Source of the DNA: Tetrahymena elliotti 4EA
Taxonomy: Eukaryota; Ciliophora; Oligohymenophorea; Hymenostomatida; Tetrahymenidae
Length of the DNA stretch: 33,338 nucleotides
Assembly: GCA_000231825.2 (NCBI GenBank)
Contig: JH720311.1
Location: 488,319 to 521,656, forward strand
Reading direction: 5' to 3'
Both the position numbers and the translations under genes were made by a program. Positions 12,497 to 22,133 of this stretch are shown here, piece after piece; the first letter of the stretch is position 1; each line of letters starts with the position of its first letter. The notes below the pieces were generated by a model that worked only from the letters and a program-made list of their open reading frames with translations, had not been told where the DNA came from and did not search any database.

Positions 12497-14342
12497 TTAT
12501 TTATTGTTTGTTTATGTTTTTAACGACTATAATTTATTTGACAGGTATTATTTCAATATTAATCAAAAAATATAAAATACTAAACAAATCTACCCACCAA
12601 ACCACTCTCCCACAATTTTTCTCATCTCAAATTATCTATCTATTTATTTATTTGCTTGCTTGCTTTTATTTATTTATAAATTCTTTCACAATTTAAAATA
12701 ATTCACAAAAAATCAATAAAAAATGTAAACAAAAAAATTAATTTTATTTTTTTTGTAATTATTTTGATAAATAAACCAATAACAATAAACCAACAACATC
12801 AATTTTTGACATATTTTTGAAAGAAATATTAGATAAATAATTTAATTTGGTAGAATAAAAGTAATCAATGAATGAATTTTTGCTTTGATTTAAAACGATT
12901 AAAAATACAAGCAAAATCTATTTTGAAGAATAATGATTTATAATTTAAAAAATTAATATTGTCCAAAAATTTGCAATAAATTAAGGAATATATCCAAGAA
13001 TATTTCAAAAATCATCAAATTAAATGATAAAATCTGTTTAAACAACTCCTTTAAAACTGCTACAAATAAAATCTGAATTCTATGATTTGCTTAGATCTTC
13101 ACTCTATTTGGCAACTAGAATCAATGACAACACAAAGAGAAACAATTACATAAAATCTTTAAACAGTATTTACCATGTAAACAACATACATATTAAAGAA
13201 ATGAAACTTTAAAATTTTTAATTAAAGATTTCAAGAAAATTCTATCAATTTGAATTATTTTAATTTGTTTTATTCAAAAAGCTTTATCAATCAGAAGGTG
13301 GAGCCAAACAATTGGACCAGATGTTTTATTACCAATCCTAATGCTATAAAATACTTATGAAAATGGAAAATAATCATTTCAATTTTTAAGGACAGCGAAA
13401 TTTTATATAAAATTAGAGTATCTAAAATTTAGTAAGCAAATTATTCTTAATTATTGATGATCTTTCTTTCTATTTTCTTTATTATTTTCTTAGATGAATA
13501 ATACCTTTTTATTATATCCCTATACATTTTTAAATTATTACTTAAAAGATAAAAAATATTGAGGCCAGATTTCTTTGGGTTCACTTTCCAAATATTGAAA
13601 ATGATGAGATTTAGCTAGCAAACAAATAAAAATATTCAGTAAACTTTCTAGATTCAATCATCAATAATGAAAAGTCTACTCAATCTTCTTCTTCTCCTTT
13701 CTCTTGATAAAAATATAAAAGTAGCTAAAATAATCTAGTTTTAATAAAATTCCAAAATTATTTCTAATTAAAAATAATATTTTGTATATAAATTTATATA
13801 TTCCTTCATAAAAATGTATTTCTTATTCGCTCTGCATTTGATTTAGATTGCTTTTCAATCACTTTTAATTCTTTCTCATTTTTACTTTCTCTTTTGATGC
13901 TTTTAAATTTGATTGTTTTCTTTTGAAAACTGCTTTCAACCTAAAATTATTTCTGCAAAATTAAAGCTTTTTAAAGAAAGAAAAGCTAGCTGCTAAGAGA
14001 ATCTATATTTGAGAATTAGTTTGAATTCTTAGTGGCATAAAAATGGCACTTTGAAGATATATTATATTGGTTATTTTAACTTTGGATTTGGCCTTATTTT
14101 GTTTATGAAATGAAAATTGCAAAATGAATTGGATTTTATTCAGTTTTTTTGAATTATAAGGCAAGAAGAATGGGTGAGTGAGTGTTAGGATTAAAGAAGA
14201 TTATTGATAGAGAAAGAGAGCGAGAAATACTTAAAGAAAAAGTGAGAAAGAAAGTTAAATAAAAAACTAAAGAGATAATAATTAATTATATCAAAAGATA
14301 GAAAGAAGAAAAATAAATTAATAAAAATATTTATAGGTTAAA
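12497..14342. other. AT-rich intergenic region
   Basis: Divergent spacer between the minus-strand MORN gene and the plus-strand 41-aa gene, so it should hold both promoters. Low-complexity TATT/TGCT repeats lie at about 12640-12675. Short frames on the plus strand near 12478 and 13667 have no protein-like support. A possible 5' UTR intron acceptor (TTTATAG) lies just before the 14343 ATG. Confidence 0.45.
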
Positions 14343-14468
14343 ATGGCTCCCGTCTTCCTTAAAGGTTTAAGATACGTTATTTATTCTTACCCTCTTTACG
14401 TCTGCTACTTAATTAGATAGGCTTAAATTAATGCTCAAGGTTCTGAAGAAGAAGAAGAACATCATTGA
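14343..14468 (+). CDS. 41-aa small protein with one hydrophobic segment
   Basis: The frame ATG GCT CCC GTC TTC... runs 42 codons to TGA 14466-14468. It stands out sharply in base composition: many C-ending codons (CCC, GTC, TTC, TAC, CTT), the pattern Tetrahymena uses in highly expressed genes. The protein begins MAPVFLKGLRYVIYSYPL, contains a hydrophobic stretch at about residues 8-24 rich in Tyr, Leu and Val, and ends with five Glu followed by two His. The ATG sits in an A-rich context, as expected. It could be a small subunit of a mitochondrial or other membrane complex, but no family was recognised. An upstream 5' UTR exon is possible. Confidence 0.7.
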
Positions 14469-16167
14469 TTTAATTGTTCTTAGTTGAACATAAGCCAAGG
14501 AAATTTCTTCCTCAATAGCGAAAACAAAAATATCAATAGATAATTAATTGCCTCTTGAGGTTGAAAATTTCCTTAAAATATGATTTTAAGTCATTCTGGA
14601 AAATGCAATTCTATAGATTAGATTAAATATATTCATAATCATATCTATCTATCTATCATTTGTGTTTTTGTATCACTTTCTACTTGCCAAACGCATTATC
14701 CACTCATTTATTCTCTTCACTCTCAATATTTTTCTATTAATCAATCAAGCAATCAAGCAATTTGTTAAAAAAGGAAAGAAACATACAAAAAAGCAGCTCT
14801 TCTAATTCCTTTTTAAATGATATTTTTTATCAAGCTAAATTATTTTCATTCATTCTAATAGATCTTTCTCTTTTTACATCCAAAGATATTCACAATGCTT
14901 TATGCAAAATAGTTTTATAAATGAAATCCAAAATGCATAAATTCATTTTTTATTAGCTCACTACAAAATAAAATCATCTTTTGGAATAAAAGAAATAAAT
15001 AAATCAGCAAAAAAAAATAATATTTTCATTGGGTTGAGCTAAAAAATTTTTGATTAAAAAATAAATTGTGATAATTTATCAATTTGAAATTTTAATTTGA
15101 CAGTGCTTTAATAATTTTTTTAAGATAAGATATCTTTTATCGATTTAGTGCATTCTTTTACAATCTTCTATTTAATTTCATTTTTTAAAATCATATTTAA
15201 ATATTATTAAATTATCTCTCATAATATAATTCATTTATTTTGAAGATCAATATTAAATTATTAATCAAATAAGAAATCATTTTAAAAAAATAAAATATTT
15301 TGATTTCACAATTTGAATTGTAGTAATATGTAATAAAATTTAATAGCTAAAAGATAATTTGTAAATACAAATTCAAATGTGATATGGAAAAAGAATTAAA
15401 ATTATCCATTCATTATTAATACCATTAAATGTTTCAACTTTAAAAAACAAATTTATCTTAATTGTGTTAATTGTGAGAACATAAAAAAAGAATGTTTTTA
15501 AAATAATAGGTAATTTAATCTAATAATTGAAAAATGGAATAAGGGTAAATTGAAAGATAATATTTATTTAAAAGAGATCAGAAAATAAAATTGGAATGAG
15601 ATAAATATTCAAATATTAGTATTGGAAGAAGATAGAGAAAAAGAATTAATAGTTAAATATTGGTTTATTTTTTAATATCATAAAATGTTTCAGCTCAATT
15701 TACTTGAGGAAATCTCAAAAGAATGATTTTTTGTTAAAGAGGAGATTGGTAACTGAATCTAAAAATTAATAAATGAATGAATGATAAATATTAATAAAAT
15801 ATTTATTGAAAGAAAGATAATATTTAAAAGAAGGCAGAAAATACAATAGGAAGGTGATAGATAGTTAGATAAAGAAGAATGGATGAATGAATATTAAATT
15901 GAACTAATATTAGATGAGAATTAATTTAATTTCAAAGATTAATTTATATATTGTTTTAAGATTGAGAGAACAAAGCAAATTATTTTATTGTTTGAACTAT
16001 TTAATTAATTTTACATTAATGCTTGATTGATTATTTTTTCAGCCATTTCATTAAAAGTTAATTCTTATTTAAGGGTTTGGAGTAGCTGTAATATTTATTA
16101 ATTTTATTTATATTTTGGAGTATTTGATGCATTTATTTGAATTGTGATGAACTTCGAATAGTGGCTT
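14469..16167. other. AT-rich intergenic region with a repeat pair
   Basis: No gene was seen. It contains a TATC microsatellite (about 14642-14658) and the diverged direct repeat pair listed separately at 15400-15905. Both flanking genes point their 3' ends here, so it may contain two 3' UTRs. Confidence 0.5.
15400..15905. repeat. pair of diverged direct repeats, about 255 bp each
   Basis: Copy A (about 15400-15650) and copy B (about 15655-15905) share blocks in the same order: a TAAATGTTTCAACTTT/ATAAAATGTTTCAGCT block, a GTAATTTAATCTAA/GTAACTGAATCTAA block and a GAAAGATAATATTT...AAAGA(G/A)...CAGAAAATA block. Alignment by eye shows many substitutions and small indels. No open frame is shared. 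Confidence 0.5.
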
Positions 16168-16914
16168 TCAATTCTTAAATTTTTCCATTTTCTTTAAGAC
16201 ATCTCTTCTAACAATTTCTAACGAATTAATATCTAAATCTTTAACTAAACTCAAGATTGCGCATACAATGTTTTGATTTTGCTTTTCAAACTACTAACTA
16301 TTATTTGCTATATCATTATCAATCACTTAAGACTGGTTTTCTTAAATTTCTTGATAATTATTTTTTGATTTTACCTAATCATTTCCATACACTTAGCTAA
16401 TATTGTTATTTAAACCCTTTTTATCATACAAAAAATTCCATTAACAATTAATATAAATATGTCAAAAATGTTAAAGCCATTTAAAAAGACATTTGTTTCA
16501 ATAATTTACTTGGGCTTCTTGTCTTTCTTAGGGGGTTATTTAGGTGTTGTCTAGCTTGCTTAAATTTGGTAAATAGCTGATTACAATTTTGCGATAATCA
16601 CTATTTTCAGCACATGGATTGTCTTACAACCAAAGAACTTTCAGATTCTGTAAATCACTTAAATATTTCAATTCATTTAAATCTGTTATATTGTTTTTTC
16701 TAAGATAAAGCTCTTATAAGTTTTTGCAATGCTAAAAGTCTTTGAGAGAGCTAATTTTGTTAACAGATAAAGAGAGAACCTCTGCATTTGGAACATGTTT
16801 AAGAATAGAGATATCATCTATTTCGCTTCCCCATAAGTTCAAATTTTTAATTTAAGATAAAGATGAGCATTTCGTTTTCTAAATAATAAGCTCTTCTGTG
16901 AGTGCTTTACCCAT
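16168..16914 (-). CDS. CFAP410: CFAP410 (C21orf2) cilia/basal-body LRR protein, 217 aa
   Basis: Exons are 16510-16914 (135 codons) and 16168-16416 (83 codons with TGA 16168-16170), around a 93-nt intron 16417-16509 in phase 0. The N-terminus MGKALTEELIIQKTKCSSLS precedes leucine-rich repeats: KNLNLWGSEIDDISIL, VLSLSVNKISSLKDF, LQELYLRKNNITDL and LKVLWLQDNPCAE. The LRR cap follows (YRKIVISYLPNLSKLDN). Both the LRR order and wording (xLNxWGS, LSVNxISxL, ELYLRxN, VLWLxxNPC, LPxLxKLDN) match CFAP410. The C-terminal helix ILSLVKDLDINSLEIVRRDV matches the conserved end of that family. In animals and protists CFAP410 works at the ciliary base with NEK1 and SPATA7. The linker is Asn/Gln-rich and shorter than in the human protein. 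Confidence 0.93.
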
Positions 16915-18546
16915 TTGCCTAAAATAATTTGCTATAATCTTTGAATGCTAAGGAAACTAGATGGTGTTTGAATTTTGGTTTTTGAAAATAAATATCTTAT
17001 TTTTGAATTAACTTAATTATTTTTTGAAATGAATTTATTACAATTAATATAGATAAGAACTTCTATCTTTTCTATTTAATTTTCTTTTAAATCAATTATT
17101 TATTTTACTGATGGTCTTTATTAATTTAATTTTAAATAACCAAAATATTCTCTGGATAATTATTTATTTACTCCACTTTTCATAGTGGTATTTTATGGCA
17201 TGTTATCTATCTAATTATCCATCTATTCATCAGATCACTACATTTATTTCCATGTTCTTTACATTTTGTAATCCTAACTAAATAAATAAGTCTAAATTAT
17301 TTTTAGGGTTTATCCCATTTTCTGTATTCCATCAATAATAAAAAATCCTTAAATTCCTATTTACTTTAATCATGGATACTTCTTGTAAAACATTCTTCAT
17401 TTCTTAAAATTTTAATTTTTTTAAATTTTAAAATAATTCTGAGATTTTTTTATCAAAAATTCATTTTTTTTACTTATTTTTTGTAAAATAAATAATTTTT
17501 CTTCTCATTTTTTCACAAAATGCTTTATTAAGTCTATTTTACTCATATTAAAATTAATACAATAAAAATATATAATCAATAGTATTTTTAATTTATTTTC
17601 TAAAAGAATTGTAAATATATTTTAAACTATTTAAAACTAAAAATATTCAATAAATTAAATTTAAAAAAGTAAATTTCTTGCTATTTGAGAATCTTAAAAA
17701 AAGTAATTAAATTATTTGAATTATTGAGAAAAAAATTTGATTTTAGATCAAATAAATCTATTTTTAGTTGAATGACATGACATGAAAAATAACAAAATAT
17801 TACTTGATTATTAAGTTTCTATGATTTCCTATATTTTGTTATTTTATAATTCATTTTTCTTTCTTTTTCCGATAATTTTAAAATTTTTTACAAAATTTTG
17901 ATCAAATTTAACATTTTATTTTTGATTGATTGAATTTATTTATTCTACTATCATAAACAAATCAAATCTATTTATCTCATTTTTAGTTAGTAATCATAAT
18001 TTCATTTTTCTTTTTGTGTTATTTAATATATCAAGCAAATCAACAAATGGAGAAAAAATTAATAATACATCTGCTCAAAAGTATTTTCTGTCAATTCTTA
18101 ATTAATAAATATATTTTCATTTATTTTAACTTTAATTTTCTTACATAAAAAATTAAGTCTAAAAAGCTCTTTTTTACACGAAAAACCTAAGAAATTATTC
18201 TAAATATTTGAATTACTAAGGAAACAAATTTATTTTACTTCATAAAGAAATATTAATTTTCAAACTATTTATATCTATTTTAAATCTTAAATCGATTGCT
18301 TCACATAATAGAAATAGACTTTAATACGATATTTTGATAATTTTACTTTAGAACATAGAATAAATTTGATGTAAATAAAACTAAAAATAAATTAGTAAAA
18401 GAAATAAATTACATAAAAATCGAGTGAATTTGATTTGTATTTCATCAGAAAAGTATGAGAAATCAAGATATAAATTAAGCACAAATATTGATTTATTATT
18501 TAGTATATTTTTTATTCATCAAACAAATAATTTCAAACTAAATAAA
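16915..18546. other. AT-rich divergent intergenic region
   Basis: It lies between the start of CFAP410 (minus) and the start of the N-acetyltransferase gene (plus), so it holds both promoters. No protein-like frame was found. A perfect 15-nt inverted repeat is listed separately. Confidence 0.5.
17786..17845. repeat. 15-nt perfect inverted repeat, 30-nt loop
   Basis: AAAATAACAAAATAT at 17786-17800 is matched by its exact complement ATATTTTGTTATTTT at 17831-17845. This could form a hairpin or simply be a chance AT-rich palindrome. No flanking target duplication was identified. Confidence 0.45.
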
Positions 18547-19407
18547 ATGTCATACACTTTAACATAAGAAGAGGCTTCTCTATTTTCCTAAATAATTAAA
18601 TTAGATCCTAAGAGAGAAGATCAATCAAAATTGGATTATCTAAATCAGATAGTCTAACATTATTAGGCCTATATTCCTTTCTAGAATGTTTCTTTATTGG
18701 CTACTCCTGTTGAATAGAGAAGAAGACTTACTTGGGAGGAAGTTAAAAGAGATCTATTATCAGGATAAGGAGGACTCTGCTATTCTTTAAACTTGTTTTT
18801 ACATATTTACTTAAATACTATTGGATATAAAACAGATTTAGCTTTGAGCACTTACAGTTCTCCCAACGATCATACAGTCATTATTGCTAATGATGTAATT
18901 CAAAATTCTGATAAATACATGATTGATGTTGGCTCTGGATATGCTTCTTCATATGCTATTTCTATTGATTTTGATGATGAGTCTCCTTATTATAGCTTTT
19001 CATACACAACTATGAAACTTAAATGGGATGAAAACAAAAAAAATATTCTGCGTATCCACAAATCTTCATCAACAGGAGAGGAAAAGACTATCTTGAAATT
19101 CCATTTAATAGCTATTTAAGATTATTTTGTAGAACTTGCAGAATAAGAAAAGATATTCACTGATCCTAACTTTACTCCTTTCCATAGAATATTATGCATT
19201 TTAACATTCAACCAAGATGGAGCCAGAAATATGTAGGACAAGCAATTTGTAAGGGAAAATGTTACAAGTCATAAATTATAAAATGAAGGTGAGGAAATTT
19301 AAGATGTAAATAAATTTGCAGAAACTTGTTCAAAGGAATTTCCACTTTTGAATCCAGACACTTGCAAAAAAGCTTATAATCACCTCTTTAACAAAGCAAA
19401 TTTTTGA
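18547..19407 (+). CDS. arylamine N-acetyltransferase family protein, 286 aa
   Basis: A single exon of 287 codons runs from ATG 18547 to TGA 19405-19407. It fits the NAT family in length and motif order: IPFQNVSLL near residues 43-51, the active-site segment SGQGGLCYSLN with Cys78, SSPNDHTVII with His109 and YMIDVGSGYA with Asp127. These form the Cys-His-Asp catalytic triad with spacing similar to human NATs (68/107/122). The C-terminal part, PNFTPFHRILCILTFNQDGA then FVRENVT, matches the family's domain III. NATs transfer acetyl from acetyl-CoA to arylamines, hydrazines or related cytosolic amines; the natural substrate here cannot be read from sequence. Gly-Leu-Cys replaces the more usual Gly-x-Cys context but all triad residues are present. 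Confidence 0.93.
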
Positions 19408-19534
19408 TTTCATAAATTTAATATCTAAATAAATGTATTACTATTTTCTATTTCTATTCTTTTTTGTGATGCTTTTATTGAAAAAAAAATTCAGTCTTAA
19501 AAAAAATGTTTTTATTAAATTAAACAAATTCTTT

Positions 19535-19663
19535 GGGGGGGGGGAGATGAAAATCCAGTATTTATGGTATGAGGAAGTTGGAAATACAGTACTCATAAGA
19601 TATACAAAAAAATTGAGTACCTTTTATAAATATGAAGGACTGAATTTTCACCTCCCTCCTCCC
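19535..19663. repeat. imperfect inverted repeat with G10 and C-rich ends
   Basis: A run of ten G (19535-19544) begins the left arm, continuing AGATGAAAATCCAGT. The right arm reads ACTGAATTTTCACCTCCCTC and ends in CCTCCC by 19663. The complement of the right arm is G-rich, then GGTGAAAATTCAGT, so the arms match imperfectly over about 25 nt. The tracts are about 106 bp apart. G10 is exceptional in a genome this AT-rich. It may be a small inverted-repeat element, a quadruplex-forming site or a pair of DNA-elimination guide tracts. Confidence 0.5.
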
Positions 19664-19967
19664 TAAAATTAAATTATTTTTTTGAAAAATTTTGATTAAT
19701 TGTTTTATCTATAAGGTATTATTTTTGCTATTGTGTATTATATGTGAATTTATTTTAAATAGAAGGAGGATTTAATATTCATTCACCATTCTCCTAGAGA
19801 TATTACATGTTTTGAAGTTTGAATTTAATTATTTAAATGTTAGCAGATTTTTTGTAGCTTAAAACCCATTTATTTTTTAAGAAAAAAAGAAAATATAAGA
19901 GATATTTTTACCAATTTAAAGATAATCAATATTGAAGTGTGAATTCTATTTTTTGAAAAAAAGATTG

Positions 19968-20485
19968 CTAAATAAAACACTTTTATTTTTTTGATAAAGA
20001 AATTCTTCTAGATTATTTGTTTTAAAAGATGAGGTTTACTTTTTTTATGAAAACAATATTTGCATACATTATATAATGTCTTCATTAATATTATTATTTG
20101 GTATTTTAGCTTACCGAATTAAATACTTAAAATAAAATAAAATCAATTTTTAAAAAAAAACTCTCCAAACAAACTAAACTTCTATTAAAAAAAAAATTAT
20201 TTAGATTTGATTAAGTTTTAATTAAATCTAAAACCAAATTTGATATTATTGCTTAAAGCACTTTTATTTTTAGACAATAAAAAAATTTTTCCAGTTTGCT
20301 ACTTTACTTGTGTTGAGATGAAAACTGTTTAATTTTGTTATTAAGGAATTATTTGCATATATTTTTTAATATCCTCTTGAATACTTTTAATAAATAATAA
20401 TAGCTTCTCTGAGTAAGAAATGCTTCATAAAAGAAAATCAATTTAAAAATCATCCAAATAAACTAAACTTCTTCTAAATATTATC
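19968..20485. repeat. pair of diverged direct repeats, about 285-bp period
   Basis: Copy A (about 19968-20195) and copy B (about 20255-20485) share, in order, CACTTTTATTTTT, GATGAGG/GATGAAA, ATATTTGCATACATT/TTATTTGCATATATT and a closing block AAATCAATTT...CAAACTAAACTTCT versus AAATCAATTT...AAATAAACTAAACTTCT. No common open frame was seen. Confidence 0.5.
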
Positions 20486-20788
20486 TTTAATTATCTTAAG
20501 ATTTCCTAATGTTTGATACGGGAAAGGATGATTAATTATTAGGTCGTTATGTGCCTTAAATATTTAATTTACTTGCTAAAGATTATAATAATTAATTTGT
20601 ATCGTCATTTTTCAAATACAAAAATCAATTAATTTGTTAATTTTAGAATAAAAAAATAAAAGACTTTTTTTAAATATTTTATTTCCAAACCAAAATTGAA
20701 TTGAAAAAGATAAAAGAAATGAAATAAATGAAATATTTAAATCAAACAAAACATTAATAAATAAATATAAAATTTAGATAAATTTAAA

Positions 20789-21585
20789 ATGGGAAGACTG
20801 CCATATAAATTAGATGAAGATAATCAACCAAAGAAAAAAAATAAAAGCAAGAATTTGTAATCCAATCACATTCATTTATTATCTATTTAACATTATGAAT
20901 GACCTCAAAAAATTTTTTTTCTTTAAATTATTTTCGTTAGGAAAGGCACTTAACTTCCTTTGAATCCAAACTAGAAAAAGAGGAGTTTACCAATAAAAAC
21001 TCCAATAACACCAGATTTAAATTTATAAAACCAATTTACTACATACAATATTCTTGCATTTACATTAGAATTCAGAAAGTAAATCATGAGCTGTAAAGAA
21101 GAAAATGAGTACAAAATATCTTAAGAATTTGAGAGATATTGTAATGGAAAAAAATAAAACTAAATTACTAAAGGTAAAAAATATTTCAAAATAACTATTT
21201 AATATACAAAAATATTTTTATAGAACAAATAGATGAATTCTAAGGTAAACTTGAACAGAGAAAAAAGGATCAAAAAGAGTTTATCTTGTTTGAATTATGT
21301 GAAAATATTAAGCTGTAGATAGGACAATTCTACAAGGATAGGGATCCAAAAATAAAGGAATTAGAGTTTTCTATTTTAGATAAATTATACTAAAATGTAT
21401 TATCTTAAAACAACTACTAATTCAATGAGTAACATTACCAAAATCTTTCTGAATCTGTTGTTATCAAGCCAAATTTTTGGTACACACTTTGCTAAATTAT
21501 GCTTTGCGAAAAGTAAAATAAAATTTATCCTCTTTATTTTGAATATGTCAATCGATCAGAGAAAATTGTTTAATAATAGATTTGA
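20789..21585 (+). CDS. hypothetical protein, 220 aa, three exons
   Basis: Exons are 20789-20856, 20941-21173 and 21224-21585; introns are 84 nt (GTAATCC...GTTAG) and 50 nt (GTAAAAA...TATAG). Phases agree and the total is 221 codons ending at TGA 21583-21585. The protein begins MGRLPYKLDEDNQPKKKNKS, a basic Lys-rich start, followed by a Pro-rich linker (KRSLPIKTPITPDLNLQ). A mostly helical, charged region follows (KQIMSCKEENEYKISQEFER; ITKEQIDEFQGKLEQRKKD; FELCENIKLQIGQFY). The C-terminal part has several aromatics and two Cys (FWYTLCQIMLCEKQ). No family was recognised and no signal peptide or membrane segment is visible. The reading depends on the two introns but is coherent throughout. Confidence 0.78.
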
Positions 21586-21698
21586 TCTCTAATTTGATTT
21601 AATATCTCAAACTATTATATTCAATTATATTAAGTATGTTTCCTTTTATATTTCTGTTATTTTTATCTACAAACAATTATTTTAAAAAATAATTTTTT

Positions 21699-21963
21699 NN
21701 NNNNNNNNNNNNNNNNNNNNNNNNNNNNNNNNNNNNNNNNNNNNNNNNNNNNNNNNNNNNNNNNNNNNNNNNNNNNNNNNNNNNNNNNNNNNNNNNNNNN
21801 NNNNNNNNNNNNNNNNNNNNNNNNNNNNNNNNNNNNNNNNNNNNNNNNNNNNNNNNNNNNNNNNNNNNNNNNNNNNNNNNNNNNNNNNNNNNNNNNNNNN
21901 NNNNNNNNNNNNNNNNNNNNNNNNNNNNNNNNNNNNNNNNNNNNNNNNNNNNNNNNNNNNNNN
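21699..21963. other. assembly gap (265 Ns)
   Basis: The sequence is unknown here. The gap is immediately followed by an ATCT-type microsatellite, a common cause of assembly breaks. The true size of the gap, and whether the two sides are really adjacent, cannot be judged. Confidence 0.99.
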
Positions 21964-22003
21964 ATCTATCTATCTATCTATCTATCAATCTATCTATCTA
22001 TCA
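21964..22003. repeat. ATCT microsatellite at gap edge
   Basis: About ten units of ATCT with one ATCA interruption start at the first base after the gap. The array may extend into the gap. Confidence 0.9.
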
Positions 22004-22133
22004 TATCTTGTAATTAAAATTTTTAATATTTTTGATAAACATGAAAAAAAATTTAATTAAGATTTTGGCTATAAATATAAAAAATAATAAATTAATATTC
22101 AATAGACTTTATCTAAATAATTATTTTCTTAAA

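Larger units (their letters stand above)
19408..20788. other. intergenic region with G10 tract and repeat pair
   Basis: No gene was seen. The region carries the G-tract/C-tract inverted arrangement at 19535-19663 and a diverged direct repeat pair at about 19968-20485, both listed separately. The rest is A/T-rich with poly-A runs. Confidence 0.45.

Noticed and set aside
12478..12696. Plus-strand 72-codon frame starting MGCLKSF
   Set aside because: It is antisense to the first MORN exon and otherwise covers TATT/TGCT low-complexity DNA.
13667..13910. Plus-strand frame MKSLLNLLLLLSLDKN, signal-peptide-like
   Set aside because: After the first 15 codons it is A/T-run sequence, with no conserved feature and poor start context.
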